NCBI GenBank assembly: GCA_031262365.1
Contig: JAISHW010000073.1
Coordinates: forward strand, 1-61,419
Length of the DNA: 61,419 nucleotides
Direction of reading: 5' to 3'
Source of the DNA: Lentimicrobiaceae bacterium
GTDB taxonomy: Bacteria; Bacteroidota; Bacteroidia; Bacteroidales; F082
Every line of letters begins with the position of its first letter. Within the stretch, counting starts at the first letter, position 1. Shown piece by piece: positions 44,474-53,206 of the stretch. A model generated the notes under the pieces. That model was not told the DNA's origin. It saw only the letters and a program-made list of their open reading frames with translations, and did not search any database. Both the position numbers and the translations under genes were made by a program.

Positions 44474-44527
44474 CAAAGATAGGTGAAATTCCTAAAACTC
44501 TACTAAAATAAAAACTTTTAGGAATTT
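44474..44527 (-). promoter_or_regulatory. Leaderless promoter with flanking 12-bp inverted repeat
   Basis: The box TATCTTTG (44481-44474) ends 4 nt before the ATG at 44469. Just upstream AAATTCCTAAAA (44486-44497) and TTTTAGGAATTT (44516-44527) form a perfect 12-bp inverted repeat with an 18-nt gap covering the -33 region, a likely operator. Confidence 0.6.
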
Positions 44528-44605
44528 TAAACGACAAGTATGTTAGCCTGCCAATACAGCGATTTCTGCTATATCTTGTTCCGTTATTGTTGTCAGAAAT
44601 TGATG

Positions 44606-46696
44606 TTACCTATACATGCGCCAGTTGATTCCAAAATAAAAACGCCCATCGCGCATCGGGTAAGTAGGCGTGGTATAATAGCTAAAATCTTGTGTCAAGC
44701 TGTAAATATTCGAATATTGAATGTAGATGTTTGCTCGTTTTATTTTCAAAGCAATGTATAAATCGATAAAAGGATAATTGCCGACTTTTACATCATTTTG
44801 TAAGTAAAAACTGTGTAAGGCAGGCATATAGGCATCGGCATAATACGACGTAAAATAATTGATACAAATTCCGGGTTGAAATGTGGCTGCTTTTTTGAAT
44901 ATAGGTTGCGTGAACGTGAATTTTAATTTCGAAGTAATCGTAGGAAGGTGTAGCACATCTTCGTTATCCGAATTTTGAAATTTAATAAAACCAAGAAAAT
45001 CGAATTTTCCTACAGGAACGTGAAATTGCGCATAAATTTCTTGGATATTAATAGTTCCGCCAATTTGCTCCGGACGCGCATCTTTGTTCATGAAAACATA
45101 TTTGTCAATGGTTTTCTGACCCACGCCAACTGTAAGCCTGTTTTTGACGGTGTAACCCGCTTCCATGATGACAAACAACGATTGGTCGAAATTGTTGTTC
45201 CAGCGAAAATGATTTGATTCGTATGTTTCGTAAAACCATGATTGACTTTGGTTTTTCAGCTTAAAATCGAAAAACAAAGCTCCGATATTTTTCTTTGTTG
45301 TACCCAAATATTGCAGCCAATTACCATGTAGCATAAAATCGCCCGATTGATATCCCGATGAAATCAATTGTGCGTTTCCTGTTATACGTGTGGCTTTGAA
45401 TAAGTTGATGATAATTCCGGCTGAAGGTGTCAGTTGTGAATAAAACTTTTTCTGTTCCGAAATTTTTGATTTATAATAACCATGTTCAACCGCCACATAA
45501 AGATAAAAAGGAATGTCGTTGTGGTATTTCTGATACGACAAGGTATTCCACTCAATGCGGTTTTTGATGGCTACAAACGTTGTACTGTCGAATGTTTGCG
45601 TCGAATCCTGTACAATATCAAATGGTTTGTAAAAATCGCTTAAAGGTGATTTGTCGTAATATGCTGACCGATTTCTTTGATAATCAAAATTATATGCGAT
45701 ACGTCCGACCGGAATTTTCGATTTCATAACCACTGAATCGCCTTTAATAACACGTTCGGCTTTCGACAGACAGAAATAAGTTCCGGCACCAAATCCTGCC
45801 GATTTAATCCTGTTTTCGGCATCGTTTAGGTGTACGGTTATGACACGGCGGTCGCCTTCAATGTTTTCGCTAAAAATACTGTCGTGCAAAATACCACCGT
45901 TTTCTTGTATTTCGAGTTTGTTGTGAAAATAATAGGCTGTTGCGCCGAAACGTTCGTTTTTGCTGTTGTAACGCCCCGAAATGCCAAGTCTCGAATTGTT
46001 CGTTTTGTTGTTTTTATAAGGTCCGGGCGAGTTTGACAAATCATAATCGATAGAAATATACAATCGCGGCAGAAACTGTCTGCCAAAGTGCACTTGCAAC
46101 TGTTGCTCTTTTTTGCCTCCCATCGTATAACGCACTTCAGAGTAAGGAATGTGTGGTATATAAAAACGGATATTGTTTTTCGATTTTAAATAGTTTTTAA
46201 AAGAAGCAAACTGCATATCAAATCCAAGCGGATTTTCAGTTTGCAATTCGAGTGGCTGGTAAGCCGTTCCGGCATTTGAAAGCGTTTGGTAAATCGAAAA
46301 AGGCTTATCTAAAGGATCGAAATAAGATGCCAGCAACAGTGCCGTGTCGATGTATTGCATGCGTCCCAACATCAAATTCGAAAAACTTTCGGTAAAATAA
46401 GTTACTTGTGTTGAGTCGGTTATTACAACCGGTGTCGTTTTATAAACCTGTTGAACAACTTTTTTTTCCTTTTCGACCAATGAATCTTTTAAGTGAGATT
46501 CTAACGAATCGGACAAAACGAATGTTGAATCGGGTGGGGGAGTTTGCAGTATTTCGAGGCTGTCGACACGGATAATCGAAAGTGTATCGTTTTGCGGAAT
46601 GTTGTCGAGAACCGTTTGTGCGAGACTATTATACGTTAGGAATCCTAAAATCAGGCTGAATACCAATAATGTATAATGTTTTTTTGATACACTCAT
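44606..46696 (-). CDS. Putative outer-membrane porin (Bacteroidota 'putative porin' family)
   Basis: 696 residues. Signal peptide MSVSKKHYTLLVFSLILGFLTYNSLA, a spacer of ~100 residues, then alternating amphipathic strands to a final RDGRFYFGINWRMYR, an outer-membrane-type ending. The GRQFLPRLYISIDYDLSNSPGPY and FGATAYYFHNKLEIQENGGI segments recall the PF14121 family. Substrate unknown. Confidence 0.8.
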   Translation of the reverse strand: MSVSKKHYTLLVFSLILGFLTYNSLAQTVLDNIPQNDTLSIIRVDSLEILQTPPPDSTFVLSDSLESHLKDSLVEKEKKVVQQVYKTTPVVITDSTQVTYFTESFSNLMLGRMQYIDTALLLASYFDPLDKPFSIYQTLSNAGTAYQPLELQTENPLGFDMQFASFKNYLKSKNNIRFYIPHIPYSEVRYTMGGKKEQQLQVHFGRQFLPRLYISIDYDLSNSPGPYKNNKTNNSRLGISGRYNSKNERFGATAYYFHNKLEIQENGGILHDSIFSENIEGDRRVITVHLNDAENRIKSAGFGAGTYFCLSKAERVIKGDSVVMKSKIPVGRIAYNFDYQRNRSAYYDKSPLSDFYKPFDIVQDSTQTFDSTTFVAIKNRIEWNTLSYQKYHNDIPFYLYVAVEHGYYKSKISEQKKFYSQLTPSAGIIINLFKATRITGNAQLISSGYQSGDFMLHGNWLQYLGTTKKNIGALFFDFKLKNQSQSWFYETYESNHFRWNNNFDQSLFVIMEAGYTVKNRLTVGVGQKTIDKYVFMNKDARPEQIGGTINIQEIYAQFHVPVGKFDFLGFIKFQNSDNEDVLHLPTITSKLKFTFTQPIFKKAATFQPGICINYFTSYYADAYMPALHSFYLQNDVKVGNYPFIDLYIALKIKRANIYIQYSNIYSLTQDFSYYTTPTYPMRDGRFYFGINWRMYR

Positions 46697-46822
46697 TCGT
46701 GCGAATTTTACGAAGCTAAAGTAGGAAAAAATAGCGAAGCTACTACAAAGAATGATTGAGTGAATCGATAAGAAAATAAGACTTTTAGGTGGAAGATAAA
46801 ATCTTGGAACAAATTCAATAAA

Positions 46823-47809
46823 CTACTTTAAAATTCTGTTGACGAACTTCTTGATATCATATATTTCGTTGAAAACCTTGTAAAGTTCGGTCATCAGCGG
46901 ATAATCATCAATACAAATATTATATCGTGTAAGTTGTTTGAACAAAATATTTACGGCAATACGTCCTTCGAGTACAACGCGTTCCGAAATATCTTTCGAG
47001 AAAAATCCTTTTCCGATTAACAAACCCAAGGTGCGGTTGCGACTCAGGTCGTTAAGTGCTGTAAGCGAAAAATCGCCAAATCCGCAGAAGTTAAAAATTG
47101 TTTGATCGGCACCACCAAAAATACTGATTAAACGACGCATTTCGTTAATGGATTTCGACAAAACAAGCGAACGAAGGTTGGGCGAATCAAAATTAGCATC
47201 AACAATTCCGATGATGATGGCGTAAATATTTTTTAAAATACTAGCGTATTCTACTCCGGTAACATCTGTTGTAAAATCGAAGAAAATTGAGGTGTTTGCG
47301 AAAAGTTTTTCGAATACATCGAATACATGTAAATTTTTTGAAGCGATTGTAAGCCCTGTCGCTTGCCGATTGATGATTTCACGTGCAAACGAAGGACCTT
47401 TCATGCTGACGAAAGTGTTTTGCGTAAACTCTTGAATGCAGTCCGGAATAATTTGCGTTTCGCTTCCAAATCCTTTGGCAAGATTGACGAGTAATGCTTC
47501 CGGTTTAATCAGCTTGCTGTGTTGTTTCAAATATTGTACAACAACAGTCGAAGGAACAGCCAAAAAAATGATGTCGGTTTGAGCGAGAACATGAATGTCG
47601 TTCGTGGCTTTTAACGCATGATTGAGATTGTAATTTGGAAAATAATTGAGATTAACATGCGCTTCGTTAATCGATTTGATGACATCTTCTTCTATCGAAA
47701 GCAGTGTAACATCAAGTGTTGATTTTTCTGCTAAAACATCTCCAAGTGCTGTTGCGATAGCACCGCTTCCAACAAAAACAATCGAATTTTTATCCAAATT
47801 GACACTCAT
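46823..47809 (-). CDS. gpsA: NAD(P)H-dependent glycerol-3-phosphate dehydrogenase
   Basis: 328 residues. Rossmann motif VFVGSGAIATALGDVLAEK near residues 11-29, VNLAKGFGSETQIIPD, KGPSFAREIINRQATGLTIAS (GPSFA), NIYAIIIGIVDANFDSPNLRSL and FCGFGDFSLTA. Makes sn-glycerol-3-phosphate for phospholipid synthesis. The short C-terminus is typical of the Bacteroidota form. Confidence 0.93.
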   Translation of the reverse strand: MSVNLDKNSIVFVGSGAIATALGDVLAEKSTLDVTLLSIEEDVIKSINEAHVNLNYFPNYNLNHALKATNDIHVLAQTDIIFLAVPSTVVVQYLKQHSKLIKPEALLVNLAKGFGSETQIIPDCIQEFTQNTFVSMKGPSFAREIINRQATGLTIASKNLHVFDVFEKLFANTSIFFDFTTDVTGVEYASILKNIYAIIIGIVDANFDSPNLRSLVLSKSINEMRRLISIFGGADQTIFNFCGFGDFSLTALNDLSRNRTLGLLIGKGFFSKDISERVVLEGRIAVNILFKQLTRYNICIDDYPLMTELYKVFNEIYDIKKFVNRILK

Positions 47810-47897
47810 AATCGCTATTTGAAAAGCGAAATTACAGCATTTTCCGAAAAATCACACGTTGTGTGCATGCTAAATTTTCTTAGCCTGAAAGATTTGT

Positions 47898-49385
47898 TTA
47901 CTTTTTAAATTGTATTCCTGTCTTTTTCAAGACGTTGTCAATTGTCTCGTTAATATCTTTAGATATTTTAAATACATAAACTAAAAGTCCGAAAACAACC
48001 GTAATAGTTGCCGATCGAACAAGAATATCCCAAATAAACCAATCGAAAACAGGAATCATTGTCGCAACAAAATAACTAAACGCAGCAATGAGCAATAAAA
48101 GAATGTATTTTGAATTGAACGGTTGCAAACCATATTTTTTGTAAACAAAAAACCATGAAATGAGATTATAGACAAAACGCGAAAAAACAGAAGCAATAGA
48201 TGCACCAACAATTCCGTGTTGGGGTATCATAATTAAGTTGGTTACAATTAGCAAAACGATGAATAACAGCATGAGCCACGCGATTACTTTATAATCTTTC
48301 GAATTGGTAATAATGGTTTGAGAAACACTTGTCGCCATCTCAATCAGATTTCCCAATCCGATGAAAACGATTACATAACGTCCTAATTCATAATCCGGTA
48401 AGAAAGTGAAAATATTATCAAGATTGATGCACAAACCCATAAAAAGTAACAAACCAATTACGGTAAGTGTCAGGTTGCTTTTGCTATAAATTGAATCAAT
48501 TTTTTTGAGGTCATTTTCTTTCCAACCTTCTGAAATCAAAGGTGCTGCAATACGAATAATCGAACGCGCCGGAATACCGACCATCGTGCCAAAATAAAAC
48601 ATAATAGTATAAATTCCAGCTTCGGAAAGTCCTAACATATTGTTAATCATTATCACATCAATATTGATGATTAGAACACCCGAATAACTGGTTACAACGC
48701 CGAACAACGCAACTTCGAATAGTTGTTTTGCCATCGTTTTGGTAATGAAATTTTTGTCCCAACCTAAACGAAATTCTCCTTTGCGATAAATCGAAAAAGC
48801 AAGAAAAAGTGTTGGAATACAAAGGGCTGTAACATAAAAAATAACGAGCCAATGAAAATCGATGAACGAAAAATAATACGCAAAAATGGCTACTATAATC
48901 AAAATTCGTTGAACGAACTCTTTATAAAAAAGTCCTGTAATGGCATTATTCAGTGCCCTAAAATAAGCATCAAGAATATTAAAAAACGCAGTAAAAACAA
49001 TCAGCGGAATAATATAATATACATATTCGACAAAAAGTGCTGATTTTTCGTCATTGGTTTTGATAATATAAGGCGTTATTGCCAAAAAAATAAGAATCGA
49101 GATAGCTAATCCAATCACGTTGACTATCAGTGATAAACGCAGAAAACCGTGATGATCGGTTTTTTCATTACGAAAGAAAGGAAAGTTACGAATCGTAACC
49201 GTACAGAATCCTAATCCGGCAAATTGCGCAAATAAAGTCGAAACAGAAACCAACACCTTAAACAAACCGATTTCGGATTGCGTAAGCATAAGCGGAAACA
49301 TGATGCCGGTGGTTACAAAACCAATCAGAACACCCAAGTAAGAATAAATGGTTCCTTGTATACCTTGTTTTTTAATGATTCCCAA
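47898..49385 (-). CDS. Oligosaccharide flippase family protein (Wzx-like)
   Basis: 495 residues, 12-14 membrane helices. The TTG at 49385 is chosen: it gives MGIIKKQGIQGTIYSYLGVL, the usual start of this family, and the TACTTTTG box at 49438-49431 lies upstream of it, excluding the ATG at 49442. LSEAGIYTIMFYFGTMVGIP and IINSKD-like segments fit Polysacc_synt. Moves lipid-linked sugar across the inner membrane. Confidence 0.88.
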   Translation of the reverse strand: MGIIKKQGIQGTIYSYLGVLIGFVTTGIMFPLMLTQSEIGLFKVLVSVSTLFAQFAGLGFCTVTIRNFPFFRNEKTDHHGFLRLSLIVNVIGLAISILIFLAITPYIIKTNDEKSALFVEYVYYIIPLIVFTAFFNILDAYFRALNNAITGLFYKEFVQRILIIVAIFAYYFSFIDFHWLVIFYVTALCIPTLFLAFSIYRKGEFRLGWDKNFITKTMAKQLFEVALFGVVTSYSGVLIINIDVIMINNMLGLSEAGIYTIMFYFGTMVGIPARSIIRIAAPLISEGWKENDLKKIDSIYSKSNLTLTVIGLLLFMGLCINLDNIFTFLPDYELGRYVIVFIGLGNLIEMATSVSQTIITNSKDYKVIAWLMLLFIVLLIVTNLIMIPQHGIVGASIASVFSRFVYNLISWFFVYKKYGLQPFNSKYILLLLIAAFSYFVATMIPVFDWFIWDILVRSATITVVFGLLVYVFKISKDINETIDNVLKKTGIQFKK

Positions 49386-49450
49386 AGGTTTCGGTTTTAG
49401 AAGTTTCGGTGCAAACAAATAATCAAGTTGCAAAAGTAACAATCTTCAAC

Positions 49451-50416
49451 TTATTTAATGCGCTCTTTCAAAATATTAATTTCTTGATTTTTCGATTGTT
49501 TTCGCGCTTGCCCAATGCTTACATTCAATTCAAATCCGATAAGCAAAATGATGCTATTGATATAAATAGCAAGCAAAATAATCAACAAAGTACTGATTGA
49601 TCCGTATAATGCATTGTAACGCGAAAAGTTAGTAATGTAAAAATTAAACCCGAACGAACCTATAATAAAAAGTGCGGTCGCCAAAATGGATCCCGGACTG
49701 AATAGATGAAATCGTTTTTTTTCGTGTGTGCCGTAATGATATAAAATAGCGGTAATCGACATCATGAAAATGACAATCGAAATCCAACGCACAATTTGAA
49801 GCAACTGAACAACGAGTGCACTATGAATAATGCCATCTGCCGAAAGTATTCTGATAGCATATCCACCCATTGTCATCAATGCGATGACAAGAATCAACAG
49901 TACGGCGAGTATGCTTAAAAGTCCGATTGCTTCGATACGCTGTTTGACCCAACTAATTGTATTGATTTCGTGATAGCCTCTAGAAAAACCATCCATAATT
50001 GCGACAATTCCGCTGGTGCTGAAAAAAAATGTCATGATAAAACTCAACGAAAGCAAGCCTGTATTTTGCTGGTTGATAATTTCGTAGATCGTTTGTTGAA
50101 CCAAATCGAATGTCTGAGGAGGCAAAAGTTCTTCTATCAAAGCAAAAAGCGTTTCCTGAAAATCATTGATCGGAATGTATGGAATCAACGTAAAAATAAA
50201 TAAAACAAGCGGAAATAGGGCTAAAAAGAAATGAAAGGAAATGGCAGCAGCTCTTTCAGCTAAATAGCCGTTGAATAATCCTTTGATAAAAAAAACCAAT
50301 ACATCATAAATAGGAACGCCCTCGAAGCCCGGAAGTACAACAAACCTTAAAACACGTCGTGTTTTCAGCCGAAGTGCTCTAAGATAAATGAGCGTTTTCT
50401 TTTTCAGTTTTTCCAT
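49451..50416 (-). CDS. YihY/virulence factor BrkB family membrane protein
   Basis: 321 residues, six membrane helices. LAERAAAISFHFFLALFPLVLF near residues 53-74 and SFIMTFFFSTSGIVAIMDGFSRGY, and later LFSPGSILATALFIIGSFGFNFY, are the typical YihY blocks. Often misnamed RNase BN; function unknown. Follows nadC by 7 nt. Confidence 0.9.
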   Translation of the reverse strand: MEKLKKKTLIYLRALRLKTRRVLRFVVLPGFEGVPIYDVLVFFIKGLFNGYLAERAAAISFHFFLALFPLVLFIFTLIPYIPINDFQETLFALIEELLPPQTFDLVQQTIYEIINQQNTGLLSLSFIMTFFFSTSGIVAIMDGFSRGYHEINTISWVKQRIEAIGLLSILAVLLILVIALMTMGGYAIRILSADGIIHSALVVQLLQIVRWISIVIFMMSITAILYHYGTHEKKRFHLFSPGSILATALFIIGSFGFNFYITNFSRYNALYGSISTLLIILLAIYINSIILLIGFELNVSIGQARKQSKNQEINILKERIK

Positions 50417-50423
50417 TTTTGTC

Positions 50424-51278
50424 TTATTCGACTACGGCACGAAGGCTCATGTCGAGACTTTTAATGTGATGTGTCAGTGCACCTACTGAAATAAACGTAA
50501 CACCTGTTAGTGCATAATCGTAAAGTGTTTTTTCGGTAATTCCTCCCGAAGCTTCCGTTTCGTAACGACCGGCAATTATTTCGACAGCTTTTTTGAGATC
50601 GGAAGTCGAAAAATTATCCAACATAATCCGTTGAAAATTTCCTGTATCAAGTGCTTCGTCCAATTCGTTAAAATTTCGCACTTCGATCTCTATTGGTATA
50701 TTTAGTTTTTTTTGTTTTAAGTAGTTATTTGCTGCAATAAGCGCGTTTCGAACGCCTCCGGCAAAATCGACGTGGTTGTTTTTAATCAAAATCATATCAA
50801 AAAGTCCGAAACGATGATTTTCTCCTCCTCCAAGACGCACGGCTTGTTTTTCAAAAATTCGCATATTTGGAGTCGTTTTGCGCGTGTCGAGCAAACGTGT
50901 GGGCAAACCGTTCAACAACGAAACCAAATAAGCTGTTTTTGTGGCGATACCGCTCATACGTTGCATGAAATTGAGTGCTAAACGTTCAGCCGAAAGCATG
51001 GATACAACCAAACCGCTTATTTCGAAAGCAATATCGCCCGAGTTTACAAAAGTTCCGTCTGTAATAAAACGTTTGAATTGGATGTCAGGGTCGATTTGAG
51101 TGAAAACTTTTTCGGCGATTTCAATTCCTGCTAGAACTCCGGATTCTTTTATCAGCAAATACATTTTGCCTTGTGTACCGGTAGGAATAGTCGAAAGCGA
51201 GGTGTGATCTCCATTTCCAATATCTTCTTTAATTGCTTGATTAATAAGTTGCTCAATTGCTGTTATGCTTGTTTTCAT
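50424..51278 (-). CDS. nadC: Nicotinate-nucleotide pyrophosphorylase (quinolinate PRTase)
   Basis: 284 residues from MKTSITAIEQLINQAIKEDIG. Motifs: EDIGNGDHTSLSTI, ALNFMQRMSGIATKTAYLV, DTRKTTPNMRIFEKQAVRLG and GGENHRFGLFDMILIKNNH, DNFSTSDLKKAV and EASGGITEKTL. Forms NaMN from quinolinate in NAD synthesis. Its start overlaps the upstream DUF4783 gene by 26 nt. Confidence 0.96.
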   Translation of the reverse strand: MKTSITAIEQLINQAIKEDIGNGDHTSLSTIPTGTQGKMYLLIKESGVLAGIEIAEKVFTQIDPDIQFKRFITDGTFVNSGDIAFEISGLVVSMLSAERLALNFMQRMSGIATKTAYLVSLLNGLPTRLLDTRKTTPNMRIFEKQAVRLGGGENHRFGLFDMILIKNNHVDFAGGVRNALIAANNYLKQKKLNIPIEIEVRNFNELDEALDTGNFQRIMLDNFSTSDLKKAVEIIAGRYETEASGGITEKTLYDYALTGVTFISVGALTHHIKSLDMSLRAVVE

Positions 51279-51675
51279 AAACCAAAATGCTGAATGAATG
51301 AATTTTTTCGATGGGGGATTCGTACAAAATATATACTCGAAAAGCTTTTTCTTTGCTTTCGTATCGGGCAATAATAAATAAGGCATCTGAATTGCTTACT
51401 TTTCCTGAATTAGTGATTTTGAATGATTTGCACGGATTTTTGATGAAAAAACTCTTGAGCATACTTGTCGCGTGTTGCTTGTTGAATGATCCGGTTTGTT
51501 TTTCGATTTCTACGGATACCGTTGCAGCAAAATAGTTTCCTATTTTGCTCGCATCTGATTCTGTAAATCCTTGATTTACATGCTCTTTTATAGTTGATTT
51601 TTGAGCAAAAACATTGCTATTCATCAACGAAAGAGTTATGAAAAAAAACAAAAATACATGGTAAATTTTTACCAT
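51253..51675 (-). CDS. DUF4783 secreted protein
   Basis: 140 residues. Signal peptide MVKIYHVFLFFFITLSLMNSNVFA. The rest, KIGNYFAATVSVEIEKQTGSF near residues 45-65 and FFIKNPCKSFKITNSGKV, matches the DUF4783/NTF2-like pattern that sits before nadC in Bacteroidota. Function unknown. Translationally coupled to nadC. Confidence 0.85.
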   Translation of the reverse strand: MVKIYHVFLFFFITLSLMNSNVFAQKSTIKEHVNQGFTESDASKIGNYFAATVSVEIEKQTGSFNKQHATSMLKSFFIKNPCKSFKITNSGKVSNSDALFIIARYESKEKAFRVYILYESPIEKIHSFSILVYENKHNSN

Positions 51676-51773
51676 TTTATGCGTTTTATTTGTACAAATA
51701 GAATCATTAATACTGCAAATTTCGAGCCAAAATTACTAAAACTTGTTTGTTTTTCATCATAAAAGCAATTTAT

Positions 51774-51846
51774 GTCTTGTCCTAAAATAGGTTTACACCA
51801 AAAAGAGTAAAAATGGCTCAAAAGAGTAAACTTATTTCAGGACAAA
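51774..51846. repeat. 72-bp palindromic repeat, copy 3 (opposite orientation)
   Basis: Starts GTCTTGTCCTAAAATAGG and ends CTTATTTCAGGACAA, reverse orientation of copies 1 and 2. It keeps the complete TTGTCCT end that copies 1 and 2 have lost on one side. Lies in the 498-bp gap 51676-52173. Confidence 0.85.
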
Positions 51847-51936
51847 AAAAAGGCATTTGACAGGCTTGTCGTAATATTTGCATCGATATCAGCGATAGAT
51901 AATCCAAAGTTTTTTGGTATTTTTGTGGAGCGAGAT

Positions 51937-52041
51937 ATGTTTCGGTACACTAGTATGGGGGCTTTACGAAAAATAAAATCACCTCCTCGATTTCGAAGAA
52001 GTGATAAAAAGCAAAAACCCAGATTCATTACCAGCATCTAA
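51937..52041 (+). CDS. Possible small basic protein, 34 residues
   Basis: A short frame MFRYTSMGALRKIKSPPRFR.. ending KPRFITSI, very rich in R and K, with an exact TATTTTTG box at 51918-51925. The same frame stays open upstream without a start, and a 66-codon frame overlaps on the other strand (51837-52037), so coding is uncertain. Confidence 0.3.
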   Translation: MFRYTSMGALRKIKSPPRFRRSDKKQKPRFITSI

Positions 52042-52058
52042 TATCCGGGAGCGGATAT
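52041..52058. other. Perfect 7-bp hairpin
   Basis: ATATCCG-GGAG-CGGATAT, directly at the stop of the small basic frame. No T-run follows, so it is not a normal terminator. Nothing else is recognisable up to 52173. Confidence 0.5.
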
Positions 52059-52173
52059 GACCGGAACTGCACGACGAAGATAATACAAAAGATATGCTAA
52101 ACCATTTTTCAAAGCACCTCAAAAAAAGTTTTAACCAATAGCAAATTTACTGTAAACCACTAAAATAATTTTT

Positions 52174-52908
52174 ATGAGCATTATTAAAGACACTCTTAGG
52201 GAAGTATTTATTTCACTTCATTTAGATTTAACAAAAAATCTTAAATACGACAGACTTACAAGAATAATATTAAAGAAATATGTAAAGAGAAATAATAATT
52301 GCATTGATGTGGGTTGCCACAAAGGCGAAATACTAGATTTAATGCTTGATAGTGCACCCGAAGGGAAACATTATGCTTTTGAGCCAATTCCTTATCTTTT
52401 TAATGAATTGAAAAATAAATATGAACATAAAGCAGCGATTTTTCCTTATGCACTTTCGGATAATAGTGGTGAAACCACGTTTCAGCTTGTCAAAAATGCA
52501 CCGGCATATAGTGGCATAAAAAAAAGACGTTATGACATTACAAATCCAGTAATTGAAGAAATAAAAGTAAACTTAAAAACCTTGGATGAAATGATTCCTT
52601 TAAATGAAGAAATTCATTTCATTAAAATTGATGTTGAAGGTGGGGAGTTTGGCGTTCTGAAAGGTGCAAAAAATTTGCTGAAAAGGAACAAACCCATAAT
52701 TATATTTGAATGTGGAAAAGGAGCCAGCGACTACTATGGAACGTCCCCTCTTGATCTGTACAATTTTATCTCAAATGAAATAGGTTTGAAAATATACACA
52801 CTGCAATCATTTATTAAAAACAAACAGCCGATTAAAGAGTTTGAATTTGAACGTTATTTTAACACGAATGAAGAATATTATTTTATAGCTGCTAGTGTTG
52901 GTGAATAA
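52174..52908 (+). CDS. FkbM-family methyltransferase
   Basis: 244 residues. SAM-binding NCIDVGCHKGEILDLML near residues 43-59, AFEPIPYLFNELKNKY, AIFPYALSDNSGETTF and HFIKIDVEGGEFGVLKGAK near 150-168, the FkbM signature. Methylates sugars or lipids, often in surface polysaccharide. It stands alone in an AT-rich patch next to repeat copy 3, suggesting transfer. No convincing promoter box. Confidence 0.9.
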   Translation: MSIIKDTLREVFISLHLDLTKNLKYDRLTRIILKKYVKRNNNCIDVGCHKGEILDLMLDSAPEGKHYAFEPIPYLFNELKNKYEHKAAIFPYALSDNSGETTFQLVKNAPAYSGIKKRRYDITNPVIEEIKVNLKTLDEMIPLNEEIHFIKIDVEGGEFGVLKGAKNLLKRNKPIIIFECGKGASDYYGTSPLDLYNFISNEIGLKIYTLQSFIKNKQPIKEFEFERYFNTNEEYYFIAASVGE

Positions 52909-52920
52909 CAACTACTAGTG

Positions 52921-53202
52921 TTAAATAGCTAATTTCAAAGCCGGAAGGTGGCTAAGTTTTGTATAAAGTTCGTCCATTTGTAGTTTGTCGAGCAAAGTAA
53001 CGCGATAGGTTAAGCTGCTATAATTGCCATTCGAACTTAATTTTTCACTTAAAAAAGTATAAGGAATTTTAAGATCGTCGAATAGTTGTACCGCGCTGTC
53101 TTTTGACATGACGACGGGAATACCGGTCGTAACCATTAATTTCAGTTCGTAAGTTACCGGAAACTCGATTTGATTGTTTCCAAAAACGCATGTTTCTACC
53201 AT
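52921..53202 (-). CDS. DUF493 family protein (YbeD-like)
   Basis: 93 residues from MVETCVFGNNQIEFPVTYEL. The EFPVTYELKLMV start, SEKLSSNGNYSSLTYRVTLL core and a final LPALKLAI correspond to the ACT-like DUF493 fold. The start at 53202 lies 4 nt after the LpxR-like stop; longer frames overlap that gene. Role unknown. Confidence 0.85.
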   Translation of the reverse strand: MVETCVFGNNQIEFPVTYELKLMVTTGIPVVMSKDSAVQLFDDLKIPYTFLSEKLSSNGNYSSLTYRVTLLDKLQMDELYTKLSHLPALKLAI

Positions 53203-53206
53203 TATT

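Noticed and set aside
51837-52037. 66-codon minus-strand frame starting MLVMNLGFCFLSLL
   Set aside because: No known family, no promoter, overlaps the repeat and a competing plus-strand frame.
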